From contig NZ_AMQY01000023.1 in assembly GCF_000334215.1 (NCBI RefSeq), forward strand, positions 186,001-250,000: a stretch of 64,000 nt of DNA. The letters are read 5' to 3'. Source of the DNA: Vreelandella jeotgali Hwa. GTDB taxonomy: Bacteria > Pseudomonadota > Gammaproteobacteria > Pseudomonadales > Halomonadaceae. The notes beneath the pieces are model-generated. The model saw only the letters and a program-made list of their open reading frames with translations. It did not search any database and was not told the origin of the DNA. Position 1 is the first letter of the stretch. Each line of letters starts with the position of its first letter. Position numbers and translations under genes: made by a program. Shown in pieces: positions 9,086 through 17,492 of the stretch.

Positions 9086-9153
9086 CGGTCACTCGGCTTC
9101 AACTCAGGAAGCCATGAACCGTTCGATGCAGCCATAAACCGTTGAATATTGCC

Positions 9154-9180
9154 ACGCGCCCGACATCGGGCGCGTTTTTT
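9154..9180 (+). terminator. Rho-independent terminator after torCA
   Basis: A perfect ten-base-pair GC-rich stem (ACGCGCCCGA pairing with TCGGGCGCGT) is followed by six T residues. It lies 68 bp after the torA stop and just before the convergent sir2 gene. Confidence 0.92.
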
Positions 9181-9188
9181 ATCCGCGA

Positions 9189-9917
9189 TCAGCGCATCGT
9201 CCCGTCCGGCGGCGCCAGCGCCTGTTCGCGCTGCCACTGATCGACAAGGGCCGGCACGCCTTCGCCGGCCTTCATGTCCACCGGCACCACATCCGGCGGC
9301 GCCAGCGCCCGAGCGTCGGGGTCGACCAGCACGCAGGCGGCATCGTCTGCCAGGTAGTCGAGCAGAAAGGCCGCCGGCATCACCGCCAACGACGTGCCCA
9401 CCACCAACAGCAGATCCGCCTCGGCGACCAGCTCGCAGGCGTCGTCAAACAGCGGCACCGCCTCGCCGAACCACACCACGTCGGGGCGCAGCTGGCTGCC
9501 CTTGTCGCACAGGTCACCCAGCGCGATACCGCTTTCAGGCACCGGATAGTGCATTTGCGCATCCACGCTGGAGCGAGCCCGGGCCAGCTCTCCGTGCAGG
9601 TGCAAAACGTTACCCGACCCGGCACGCTCGTGGAGGTCGTCGATATTCTGGGTAATCACGCTGACCCGGAATCCGGCACGTTCCAGTTCGGCAATGGCCC
9701 GGTGGGCGGGGTTGGGTGCGGCGCGGCGCACCTGCTCGCGGCGATCGTTGTAAAAGTCGAGCACTCGGGCCGGATCGCGCTCAAACCCTTTGGGCGTGGC
9801 GACCTCCGCGACCGGATGGTTGGCCCAGAGGCCATCGCTGGCGCGAAAGGTCTCGATACCGCTTTCGACACTGATACCCGAACCGCTGAAGACCACCAGG
9901 TGCGGTGCTTTGCTCAT
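9189..9917 (-). CDS. Sir2-family NAD+-dependent protein deacylase
   Basis: A 242-residue class III deacylase that removes acyl groups from lysine using NAD+. Visible motifs are FSGSGISVESGI (NAD loop, residues 10-21), FRASDGLW (24-31), TQNIDDLHERAG (89-100), the catalytic H108 in HLHGEL, and DVVWFGEAVP. The region that normally holds four zinc cysteines has only C137, so this belongs to the bacterial subgroup that has lost the zinc ribbon, as in some Bacteroidetes proteins with the same GSQLRP context. It is CobB-like in function, but the gene is not an orthologue by this criterion. It stands alone, convergent with torA. Confidence 0.9.
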   Translation of the reverse strand: MSKAPHLVVFSGSGISVESGIETFRASDGLWANHPVAEVATPKGFERDPARVLDFYNDRREQVRRAAPNPAHRAIAELERAGFRVSVITQNIDDLHERAGSGNVLHLHGELARARSSVDAQMHYPVPESGIALGDLCDKGSQLRPDVVWFGEAVPLFDDACELVAEADLLLVVGTSLAVMPAAFLLDYLADDAACVLVDPDARALAPPDVVPVDMKAGEGVPALVDQWQREQALAPPDGTMR

Positions 9918-9946
9918 GGTTACCTCGTGTTCACGACGTTTGGCTG

Positions 9947-9971
9947 CAAAACGGGCTGGCGCGGGCCAGCC
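9947..9971 (-). terminator. Probable terminator of aceK
   Basis: On the minus strand a seven-base-pair stem (GGCTGGC and GCCAGCC, four-base loop) is followed by CGTTTTG. It lies 47 bp after the aceK stop. The T tract is short, so efficiency is uncertain. Confidence 0.5.
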
Positions 9972-10017
9972 ACCGTGCCCGGCGCCGGTTTCCGGGAGTG
10001 ACTTCCCGGGGCGGCGC

Positions 10018-11790
10018 TCAGTGTACCAGGGTGCCGCGCACGCCGTGAAACCGCTGCTTGTTACGGTACGGATACACGTCGATCACGCGCCCGGCGCGTA
10101 TGTCGTCCTGCAGTCCCTGCCAGTAAGCAGGGTCGAAAATTTCCGGGTGCAGTCGATAAAACTGCTCGCGGCGGGTGGGATTGGCGATCAGGAAGGGGCC
10201 GAATTCCTCGGGGAAGATATCGTCCGGGCCGATGGAAAACCAGGGCTCGCCGGCCATTTCCTGCTCGGGATATTGCGGCTTGGGAATCGCCCGGAAGTTG
10301 CAGTCGGTGAGGTAGTTGATCTCGTCGTAGTCGTAGAAAATCACGCGCCCGTGGCGGGTCACCCCGAAGTTTTTCAGCAGCATGTCGCCGGGGAAGATAT
10401 TGGCCGCGGCCAGCTGCTTGATGGCATTGCCGTAATCCTTGAGCGTAGCCAGCTGCTCATCCGGGTCGCAGTCTTTGAGATAGAGGTTCAGCGGCGTCAT
10501 CATGCGCTCGGTATAGCAGTGGCGAATGATCACCTTGTCATCCTTCAGCGCCACCGTGGATGGCGCCACCTCCAGCAGATGCGCCAGGCAGTCCGGGTCG
10601 AAGTGGTCCTGACGCGAGATAAAGTTGGAAAACTCCTGGGTATCGGCCATGCGCCCGACTCGGTCGTGGCGCTTCACCAGACGATACTTATCTCGTACCT
10701 GTTCGTGAGTCAGGTCCTTGGCCGGATCAAAGGTATCCTTGATCACCTTGAATACCGTCTGGTGCGAGGGCAGCACAAAAACCGCCATGACCATGCCGCG
10801 CACGCCGGGAGCGATGATAAAGCGATCCTCCCGGGTTGCCACCTGATGATTCAGCGCGCGGAAAAACTCGGTCTTGCCGTGCTTGAAAAAACCGATGGCG
10901 GCATACAGCTCGCTTTCCGGCTTTTGCGGCATCAGCTCCTGCAGGTAGTCAACAAACTCCCCGGGTACCGGTACGTCGACCTGGAAGTAGGCCCGGGTAA
11001 ACGAAAACAGAATCGAGACTTCATCGGGTTCGATCAGCACGGTATCCAGATGCAGATAACCGCCGGCGGCTCGGCTTTCGTCCTCGTCGTCGCTGTGCAG
11101 CACCGGCAGCACCAGCGGCACCTGCTCACCGCCGCCGCGGATCCGCCCCACCAGATACGCGCCCTTGTTGCGATAAAACACGCTTTGCAGCAGCTCTATT
11201 TCCGCGTCCTGCGCGTTCAGAATGGCCGCGGGCAAATACTCGCGCAGAAACGCTGCGCCCAGCCGGGTGTCTTCCTCCGCCTCGGCGAAAGGGTTGTCGA
11301 ACGGGGCCTCCCGCAACGCCCAGAACAGCGCACGCTGCCAGTCATCATCCACGGCACGCCGGCGGCAAAGCTCAATGCCCGAACGCCGCACGGCGTCATC
11401 CCGCGAGCTATACACAAACATCCAGTCATTGCGGATATGGCGATGATGAAAAATCGAGCAAAACAGCGAGTTGAAAAACGTCTCGGCGAGTTCGTAATCC
11501 AGCCGCTCGCTGATCAGTTCGGCATAGCGATTGCGTGCTTCGCGCCAGTATTCGCAGTTGGCCAGCACCTCCTGGGTAAAGGTGCGCTGCAGACGAGCCA
11601 GGGTACTCTTGACCTTGACGTCGTAGAGGTCGATCCGCTCGGCGCTGACCTGCTGGGTTTCCTGCCAGGCCGCATCGTGGAAGCGTCGCGACGCATCGCG
11701 GGTAATCGACTGAAAGCGCGTGCGATATTCATCAAAACCGTGCAGAACGGTCGCGGCAAGACGGTAGGCGGCAGAAAGTTTCACGGGCAT
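10018..11790 (-). CDS. aceK: Isocitrate dehydrogenase kinase/phosphatase AceK
   Basis: Bifunctional enzyme that phosphorylates and dephosphorylates isocitrate dehydrogenase, controlling flux at the TCA/glyoxylate branch point. The protein is about 590 residues (E. coli AceK 578). It begins KLSAAYRLAATVLHGFDEY like family members and has the conserved kinase-like C-terminal half, including HGRVIFYDYDEINYLTDCNFR near the end of the ATP-binding core. An upstream extension to 12006 is mostly translation of a heptamer repeat and is rejected. AGGAG lies directly against the ATG at 11790 with no spacer, but six bases before a GTG at 11784, so translation may really begin at that GTG. Unlike E. coli aceBAK, no aceA or aceB is adjacent. 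Confidence 0.95.
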   Translation of the reverse strand: MPVKLSAAYRLAATVLHGFDEYRTRFQSITRDASRRFHDAAWQETQQVSAERIDLYDVKVKSTLARLQRTFTQEVLANCEYWREARNRYAELISERLDYELAETFFNSLFCSIFHHRHIRNDWMFVYSSRDDAVRRSGIELCRRRAVDDDWQRALFWALREAPFDNPFAEAEEDTRLGAAFLREYLPAAILNAQDAEIELLQSVFYRNKGAYLVGRIRGGGEQVPLVLPVLHSDDEDESRAAGGYLHLDTVLIEPDEVSILFSFTRAYFQVDVPVPGEFVDYLQELMPQKPESELYAAIGFFKHGKTEFFRALNHQVATREDRFIIAPGVRGMVMAVFVLPSHQTVFKVIKDTFDPAKDLTHEQVRDKYRLVKRHDRVGRMADTQEFSNFISRQDHFDPDCLAHLLEVAPSTVALKDDKVIIRHCYTERMMTPLNLYLKDCDPDEQLATLKDYGNAIKQLAAANIFPGDMLLKNFGVTRHGRVIFYDYDEINYLTDCNFRAIPKPQYPEQEMAGEPWFSIGPDDIFPEEFGPFLIANPTRREQFYRLHPEIFDPAYWQGLQDDIRAGRVIDVYPYRNKQRFHGVRGTLVH

Positions 11791-11847
11791 CTCCTGAGCG
11801 TTTTGCCAAGCCTCGCCCAACACCGGGCTACACGCGAGACGACCTTT

Positions 11848-11896
11848 GGTGGATGGTGGATGGTGGATGGTGGATGAAGAATGATGAGTGATGGAT
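11848..11896. repeat. Heptamer tandem array upstream of aceK
   Basis: Four perfect GGTGGAT copies (11848-11875) are followed by three diverged copies, GAAGAAT, GATGAGT and GATGGAT, giving seven units. The array lies 58 bp upstream of the aceK start within the 289-bp gap shared with the divergent methyltransferase gene. A related heptamer array occurs at 18448. The rest of the gap (11897-12079) shows nothing recognisable. Confidence 0.9.
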
Positions 11897-12079
11897 AGCC
11901 AGGCCGGCTTTGGCCCAGACGGCTCGCGGCTTTCCCACCGTGCCCGCCGCCGACCTGACCACCGATCAGCGACGTAAGCGACAATACGCACAGGCCGGTT
12001 ATCCATCCCGGGGTCGGGTTGACTCGGGCCTGCTTAACCCCGAAAACTGCCTCACAGAGAGCCGCAAAACGGGATAGCC

Positions 12080-12697
12080 ATGTTCAACACCACTCGCTGG
12101 AACCGCCGGCGCTACAACGCCTATGCGCCCATATACGACGCGGTCGCGGCGCGCCTGCTGCACGAGCCGCGCCAGGCATCGTTGCGCCAGGTGACGTGGA
12201 AGAGCGGCATGCGCGTCCTGCTCGACGGTGCCGGTACCGGGCTGGATCTGCCGTTATTGCCGCGCGATGTCGAGGTTGACGCGACCGACCTGTCAGCGGC
12301 GATGATACGGCGCGCTGTCCGCCGAGCAGCAGGTCTCGAGCGCGACGTTGACTGCCGCGTCATGGACGCCGAGGCGCTCGACTATCCGGATGACAGCTTC
12401 GACGTCGTGGTCATGCACTTTATCGTCGCGGTAATGCCCGATCCGGCACGCGGGCTTGCCGAAGCCTACCGCGTACTCAAACCCGGCGGCCGGCTCTGCC
12501 TGCTGGACAAATTCCAGCCCGACCACCGCCCCGCCGGCACCGGACGGCGGCTGCTCAACGCGATGACGTCGGCGCTGGCCACCGATATTACCCGCCAGGC
12601 CACACCGCTACTCGACAGCGCCGGCTTTATCATCGAGCGTGATACCCCGGTGATGCTGGGCTCGGTTGTTCGAGCGATCACGGCGACCAAACCCTGA
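12080..12697 (+). CDS. Class I SAM-dependent methyltransferase, UbiE-like
   Basis: A 205-residue Rossmann-fold methyltransferase. The N-terminus has the WNRRRYNAYAPIYD segment seen in UbiE/PmtA-like enzymes. Motif I is VLLDGAGTGLDLPLLP (about residues 46-61), motif II follows at VDATDLSAAMI, and YRVLKPGGRLCLLDKF is the motif III region. The acceptor is unknown; small lipid or quinone substrates are plausible for this subgroup. The gene stands alone, divergent from aceK and convergent with paaY, and no partner is suggested by context. Confidence 0.85.
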   Translation: MFNTTRWNRRRYNAYAPIYDAVAARLLHEPRQASLRQVTWKSGMRVLLDGAGTGLDLPLLPRDVEVDATDLSAAMIRRAVRRAAGLERDVDCRVMDAEALDYPDDSFDVVVMHFIVAVMPDPARGLAEAYRVLKPGGRLCLLDKFQPDHRPAGTGRRLLNAMTSALATDITRQATPLLDSAGFIIERDTPVMLGSVVRAITATKP

Positions 12698-12744
12698 CGC
12701 CGCAGGGTAACGCTTCCACATCGCACCGGTCCGTTTTAACCGCG

Positions 12745-13335
12745 TTACTGCCCCTTGGGCTTGTGCCCGCCCACCTGAAGCGCCGGCCGATCCGCCTCCA
12801 CTTCGGCAAGCGGCGCGCACGCCTTCATGGTCGCCTGGCTACGCTGCGTCAGCCGCTGGTATTCCCGGGTTCCGCTCTGCTTCCAGCTCACTTCCTCGTG
12901 GCTCAGCTGTCGAAGCACCTTGGCCGGTGCTCCCACAATCAACGAGGCGGGATCACAGTGAAAACCGGTTTTCACAAAAGCCGCCGCGCCGACAATCGAA
13001 CGCTCAGCGATAATCGCCTCGTCCATCACCACAGCGTTCATGCCCACCATCGCGTCTTCCTCGATCACGCAGCCGTGCAATACGGCGCCGTGCCCGATAT
13101 GACCGTTCCGATGAACCACCGCATCGCGGCCGGGAAACGCATGTACCACACAGGTATCCTGCAGGTTCGACCCCTGCTCCATGACGATGCGGCCAAAATC
13201 CCCACGCAACGACGCGCAGGGGCCAATATAGCAATCCGGCCCGACATGCACATCGCCGATCAGCACGGCCGTTGGATGAATATAGGCCGTGGCATCTACC
13301 ACGGGTGTTACGCCATCAATCTGATAACAATACAT
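12745..13335 (-). CDS. paaY: PaaY-like hexapeptide-repeat protein (gamma-carbonic-anhydrase fold)
   Basis: A 196-residue left-handed beta-helix protein, the same length as E. coli PaaY. It matches PaaY closely through IDGVTPVVDATAYIHPTAVLIGDV, ASLRGDFGRIV, the metal-site HIGHGAVLHGC and the C-terminal SWKQSGTREYQRL helix. PaaY is a thioesterase that hydrolyses dead-end CoA esters in phenylacetate degradation; CaiE is a close relative. The ATG at 13335 has AAGGAGA upstream; an open extension to 13698 runs through a purine-rich repeat and is rejected. No other paa genes are nearby, so the phenylacetate role is by homology only. Confidence 0.88.
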   Translation of the reverse strand: MYCYQIDGVTPVVDATAYIHPTAVLIGDVHVGPDCYIGPCASLRGDFGRIVMEQGSNLQDTCVVHAFPGRDAVVHRNGHIGHGAVLHGCVIEEDAMVGMNAVVMDEAIIAERSIVGAAAFVKTGFHCDPASLIVGAPAKVLRQLSHEEVSWKQSGTREYQRLTQRSQATMKACAPLAEVEADRPALQVGGHKPKGQ

Positions 13336-13415
13336 AAATCTCCTTGCAGGAACAGCGCTTGCGGGAGCAGTAAATGGTTTGGCGACGGGGCTCTTTTTGC
13401 TTTCTCTTTCCCAGG

Positions 13416-13460
13416 CCTTCCATTTCTTCCAGACCTTCAATTTCTTCCGGATCTTCCATG
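13416..13460. repeat. Five degenerate 9-bp repeats upstream of paaY
   Basis: Consecutive 9-mers CCTTCCATT, TCTTCCAGA, CCTTCAATT, TCTTCCGGA and TCTTCCATG form a pyrimidine-rich array 80 bp upstream of the paaY start, with an 18-bp super-period. The opposite strand encodes Glu/Lys-rich peptides in all frames, which creates a spurious N-terminal extension of paaY. Confidence 0.8.
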
Positions 13461-14119
13461 CCAAGGCCTTTTCGCCATTTACCAGGCAACACGCTTCAAC
13501 CAAATCATTCAAGCACAGGCCATGCAGAAAGTCTTTTTTATGCGCCTCTGCAACACCTTCCCCAACATGGCTTTTCCCGGAACGGGTTTTGGCTATGCCA
13601 CTCTGACCGAATAGTTTCCATACCCTGGTTGTAGTATTTCTCTTACACCCCAACCTCGAAGCGTTAATTAATGTACAACATATATACACCGTTTTCATGT
13701 CAAACTCTCGACCCGCCGCCTTCCTGCTCTCACTAATTCAAGTTTTTATAGCACGCAGCAAGCCAGTGATTTCGTATAGAATACTGTAAAAAGGCAACTC
13801 AAGGCTCTATAAAACAACCCACACTGCATCAGTTTCACTTTTTAAAACTCAGCAGCACCAAAAAAACTGTAGAAAAAGACTTAACGCTTACACCTTATAA
13901 AAATATTTACTTACGACTCTCGTCTTACAATCCATCTCTACCAACCCAAAATAAGCAAAACTGCATAAAACCATGTGCAGAAAGTTAGACGCAAAACAAT
14001 GACCTCTAAAGTAACTAAACAATAGTATTAAACTCCGAATTAGTTTTTGAAAACTTAAAAAAGAGTGGCTCCTTTTATTTCCGGGTTAAACAAAAAGTGA
14101 ACACAAGGGAATCATTATC
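13461..14119. other. AT-rich intergenic region upstream of the porins
   Basis: About 660 bp without a supportable gene. Base composition drops sharply towards AT from about 13600 to 14100, unlike the GC-rich flanks, with many A and T runs and no ribosome-site-backed frame. The last part must contain the promoter of the first porin gene, whose ribosome site AAGGGAA lies just before 14120. A short frame starting at 13698 has no ribosome site. I see no transposase remnant. Confidence 0.6.
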
Positions 14120-15294
14120 ATGCCAACGACCAACAATCTGAAATTTGTGATTCAGGCCGCCGCTGCCACGGCAGCACTGGGTGTTGCCGGCCAGGCGAGC
14201 GCCGTCGACCTGAACGTTACCGACGACGTTGATGCCAGCATTTACGGCTTCGCTCGCATGAACATGAGTTATGACCTCGACGGCAAAAATGCTGTTTCAA
14301 CCCGTGCTGGTTCTTTAGTACACTCGACGACGATGACAAGGGTCATTTCGGTGCCGACGTTTACCAAAGTCGTTTGGGCGTCAAGGTTAACCACGCATCC
14401 GGGGTATCCGTTACCGTGGAAGGTGACTTCCGCGGTAACGGCGGTGGCGATCTGCGCATGCGCCACGCCTACGGTGAGTACAAGGGCTTTCTGGCCGGCC
14501 GTACCTGGTCCAACTACAACAGCTTCGTTGGCAGCACACCCACACTCGACTTTGACAGCCTGGCCGGCACCGCAGTTCTGCAGGATCGTATCGAGCAGCT
14601 GCGTTACACCACTGGTCCGGTATCATTTTCCATTGAAAATCCGGGTTCCGGTGACGTGACCAATGGTATTTGTGGTAAATCGAACAATACTTGTAAACCA
14701 GGCACATATACCACCATCACAACACGCAAATCAGCACCGGCGTTGACGGCGCGTATTCAGGACTCAGGCGGTAATGTTGCCTATTCAGCTGCCGGCGTGG
14801 TCAATCGCCTGACCGCAGAAGGCTCCTCAAATGACGATAGCGCCATGGGCTATGGCGTTTTTGGCGCCATGTCAATTGATATCAGCGATATGTTTTCCAT
14901 TCAGGGCGCTCTCAACTTTACCGACGGCGCCAACGGCTATCTGTGGCACTCGGGTGAGAACTACTACGCCCCCAGCGCCTACGTGGACGGCAATGATATT
15001 GAAACCATCAAGGGTTACGGCGGCTCACTCGGCGCCAGTCTCAAACTCGGCAACGACAACAGCATTAATTTGGGCTACGGCATGACCAAGTTGGACCTGA
15101 ACGACGCCTATGATGATGGCGCTGTTACCGGCGCGGCAGCCGAGAAAAACCAGAACGTGATGCTGAACTACAAGATGACGCCAATAGATAACATCATGGT
15201 GGGTATCGAGTATGCCTACTTCAAGCAGGAACACCAAGGCGGCGAATCCGACGACGCCAACCGCGTGATGTTCGCCACGCAGTACAACTTCTAG
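14120..15294 (+). pseudogene. DcaP-like outer-membrane porin, frameshifted copy
   Basis: Paralogue of the intact porin at 15625. The first frame encodes a signal peptide (IQAAAATAALGVAGQASA) and the mature start as far as Ser65 (codon at 14312). There the expected TCT-TTC-AGT-ACA-CTC reads as TCT-TTA-GTA, one base short at about 14315-14317. All homology continues in the next frame to 15294, ending QYNF with the terminal Phe needed for BAM insertion. Residues after the shift (HFGADVYQSRLGVKV, FLAGRTWSNYNS) match the paralogue closely. The rest of the gene is uninterrupted, so this is either a very recent mutation or a sequencing error. A good ribosome site (AAGGGAA) and a terminator flank it. 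Confidence 0.85.
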
Positions 15295-15333
15295 CCTGCC
15301 AACCAGTCTGTCTCTCTTCTCGCAAGCTCGCAT

Positions 15334-15358
15334 GCCCCGCTTCAGGCGGGGCTTTTTT
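15334..15358 (+). terminator. Rho-independent terminator after the first porin
   Basis: Seven-base-pair stem GCCCCGC/GCGGGGC with a five-base loop and six T residues, 40 bp after the stop codon. Confidence 0.93.
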
Positions 15359-15624
15359 ATGGCCGATTGATGACCGAATGTTCCTCTTATCAGCGTTCCT
15401 CAAACCCGTTGCACTCAAACGATACGCAGCCACCTGGCCACTCCAGAAGGCAGCGGAATTTGCGATGCCCCAAAGCTGTTTATAAAGCCAGATTCATAAA
15501 AACGAGACGAACGTAGCAATCATGCCGCTCTTTGAAACCCATACGCTTTTGGGTTAGATTGTGCACGTCGCAACCCATAAAAATATAATAAAAAAATCAT
15601 AAACACCGAAAGGGAACAGCAAAA
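15359..15624 (+). promoter_or_regulatory. Promoter-bearing gap before the second porin
   Basis: The gap between the terminator of the first porin and the start of the second contains no gene. Its last 100 bases are AT-rich, with TATAATA-like runs near 15580-15600, and AAAGGGA precedes the ATG. It therefore probably holds an independent promoter, but I cannot place the -35 and -10 elements with confidence. Confidence 0.45.
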
Positions 15625-16824
15625 ATGCAAGCAAAAAACACTCTCAGGCTGGCCATTCAGGCAGCCGCCGCTACGACTGCACTGGGCGTCGCCACTCAGG
15701 CAAGCGCCGTCGACCTGAACATCAGCGAAGATGTTGACGCCAGCCTTTACGGCTACGCGCAAATGAACATGAGCTACGACTTCGACGGTGACAACGCTGC
15801 TACAACTCGCGCCGGCTCTTTCAGCACGCTTGACGAAGATGATGATGACGGTCACTTCGGCGCCGACGTTTACCAGAGCCGCCTGGGCGTCAAGGTCGAC
15901 CACGCTTCCGGCGTATCCGTTACCGTGGAAGGCGATTTCCGTGGTGGTGAAGGTGGGGATTTCCGCATGCGCCACGCCTTCGGTGAATACAAGGGCTTCC
16001 TCGCCGGCCGTACCTGGTCCAACTACAACAGCTTCGTCGGCGCTACCCCGACGCTGGACTTTGACACCCTAGCGGGCACACCGGGTCTGCAGGACCGTAC
16101 CGAGCAGCTGCGCTATACAACCGGCCCGGTGTCATTCTCGGTTGAGGACTCCGTTCGTGGTCCCAACATTGCCGATGGATCAGGTCCTGATCTCGACACA
16201 CGCAAGTCGGCGCCGGTACTCACCGCACGCATTGAAGACTCTGCCGGCTCGATCTCCTACTCCGCAGCGGGTCTCGTTAAACGTATTAGTGCCGACGGTA
16301 GAGCCCAAAGCGCAAGCCTCAATCCCGACGGCACTACCAGCACAACCCCGGGTAGCGATGTTGATGACAACGCCATGGGCTACGGTGTTTTCGGCGCCAT
16401 GACGATCGACCTGACCGACATGCTCGCCGTTCACGGCGTGGTGAACTACACCGACGGTGCCAACAGTTACCTTTATCGCTCCGGCAACAACTTCTATGGC
16501 ACCAGTGCCTATGTAGATGGCGGTGACATTGAAACCATCCAAGGTTACGGCGGTTCGCTGGGTACCAGCCTGGATCTGGGCAACGGCAACAGCATCAACC
16601 TCGGTTACGGCATCACCAAGCTGGACCTGGACGATGCGGTTGACGACGGCGCCATGACCAACGCTGCAGCCGAAAAGAACCAGAACGTCATGCTCAACTA
16701 CCAGATGACGCCGGTTGACAACGTCATGGTTGGCGTTGAGTACGGCTACTTCAAGCAGGAAACCAAGGGTGGCGACTCTACCGATGCCAATCGTCTGATC
16801 TTCGCTACTCGCTACAGCTTCTAA
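15625..16824 (+). CDS. DcaP-like trimeric outer-membrane porin
   Basis: A 399-residue outer-membrane beta-barrel protein. It has a cleavable signal peptide ending in QASA (about residues 1-27), an acidic mature chain, and the segments YQSRLGVKV, VEGDFRG, MRHAFGEYKGFLAGRTWSNYNSFVG and QDRTEQLRYTTG, which are characteristic of DcaP-like porins. It ends RYSF with a terminal Phe as the BAM signal. Family members import dicarboxylates or other small acids; the substrate here is unknown. Strong ribosome site AAAGGGA and its own terminator. It is the intact partner of the frameshifted copy upstream, with a more divergent loop (about residues 180-250) that is longer here. Confidence 0.88.
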   Translation: MQAKNTLRLAIQAAAATTALGVATQASAVDLNISEDVDASLYGYAQMNMSYDFDGDNAATTRAGSFSTLDEDDDDGHFGADVYQSRLGVKVDHASGVSVTVEGDFRGGEGGDFRMRHAFGEYKGFLAGRTWSNYNSFVGATPTLDFDTLAGTPGLQDRTEQLRYTTGPVSFSVEDSVRGPNIADGSGPDLDTRKSAPVLTARIEDSAGSISYSAAGLVKRISADGRAQSASLNPDGTTSTTPGSDVDDNAMGYGVFGAMTIDLTDMLAVHGVVNYTDGANSYLYRSGNNFYGTSAYVDGGDIETIQGYGGSLGTSLDLGNGNSINLGYGITKLDLDDAVDDGAMTNAAAEKNQNVMLNYQMTPVDNVMVGVEYGYFKQETKGGDSTDANRLIFATRYSF

Positions 16825-16870
16825 TAGACCGGCTTCCGATAAAACGATAGTCTGTCTTGCAGAACGCTCG

Positions 16871-16900
16871 AATGCCTCGCCCTGTGCGGGGCATTTTTTT
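16871..16900 (+). terminator. Rho-independent terminator after the second porin
   Basis: Stem TGCCTCGC/GCGGGGCA (one T-G pair) with a five-base loop and a run of seven T residues, 46 bp after the stop. Confidence 0.92.
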
Positions 16901-16993
16901 GTACTCGACGTTCTATTATTCCCCGATATTCAGCCGTTGGCTGACAAGCGGGCGACTGCCCTGCCCCCTTGCCCTTCAATCAGCCCCATTCCA

Positions 16994-17212
16994 TCAACAC
17001 CCTCCAATTAACACCTTGTTCCCATACGCATCTCGCCATACGCGCTCTTCCCGCGCATGCACCTCGATGTGGGCCGCTTCCTGTACCGCCCCAGCATTGG
17101 CGCTTGTGTTTTCATCGGCATGGCTTTCGCCGGCAAAAAAGCGCAGAAATACCATGATGATCAGCGACAGCACGATATAGAAGGTCAGTCGCTTCCTGAA
17201 GCTGATGTGCAT
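16994..17212 (-). CDS. Small single-span membrane protein, function unknown
   Basis: A 72-residue protein with a basic start (MHISFRKRL), one hydrophobic helix (about residues 9-29, FYIVLSLIIMVFLRFF) and a polar tail of about 40 residues rich in Glu, His and Ala. The helix could also be an uncleaved signal anchor or a signal peptide ending near SHA. The ATG at 17212 has AGGAA seven bases upstream. I recognise no family. It is followed by the porin terminator on the other strand and preceded by the DUF1653 gene on the same strand, so it may be the last gene of the tcdA transcript. Confidence 0.6.
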   Translation of the reverse strand: MHISFRKRLTFYIVLSLIIMVFLRFFAGESHADENTSANAGAVQEAAHIEVHAREERVWRDAYGNKVLIGGC

Positions 17213-17276
17213 AGACCTGTTCCTGTCTGAGGGAATTGAAAGAAGGTTGAAAGACGATAGCCGCACTCTGCCCGCC

Positions 17277-17492
17277 TCAAAAAGCCTTTTCCAGAGCAAA
17301 ACGTGGCTGTCTCTCGCCGTCCTTTTCCACCGTTTCGTTGAACATGGCCAGTGGTCGCACCCAGAGGCCGTACTCGCCGTACAGAGCGCGGTAGACGACC
17401 AGCCTTTCTTCGGTTTCGCTATGCTGGGCGCTGCCCATCACTTCGTACAGCGGGCCTTTATAGTGGCGGTAAATACCGGGAACAGGCGTCAT
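17277..17492 (-). CDS. DUF1653 domain protein
   Basis: A 71-residue cytosolic protein consisting of one DUF1653 domain: PGIYRHYKGPLYEVMGSAQHSE, then ERLVVYRALYGEYGLWVRPLAMFNETV. The fold is a small beta barrel of unknown function. Its ATG overlaps the tcdA stop by four bases, so it is translationally coupled to the tRNA modification gene; whether the functions are linked is not known. Confidence 0.9.
   Translation of the reverse strand: MTPVPGIYRHYKGPLYEVMGSAQHSETEERLVVYRALYGEYGLWVRPLAMFNETVEKDGERQPRFALEKAF

Noticed and set aside
12745..13698. Extended form of PaaY with a Lys/Trp-rich N-terminus
   Set aside because: The extension passes through the 9-bp array, whereas a good ribosome site and the family length place the start at 13335.
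13698..13790. Short frame of about 30 codons in the AT-rich gap
   Set aside because: No ribosome site, no recognisable feature, and AT-rich DNA gives such frames by chance.
14312..14320. Programmed frameshift in the first porin
   Set aside because: No slippery heptamer, downstream structure or precedent in this family; a deletion or sequencing error is simpler.
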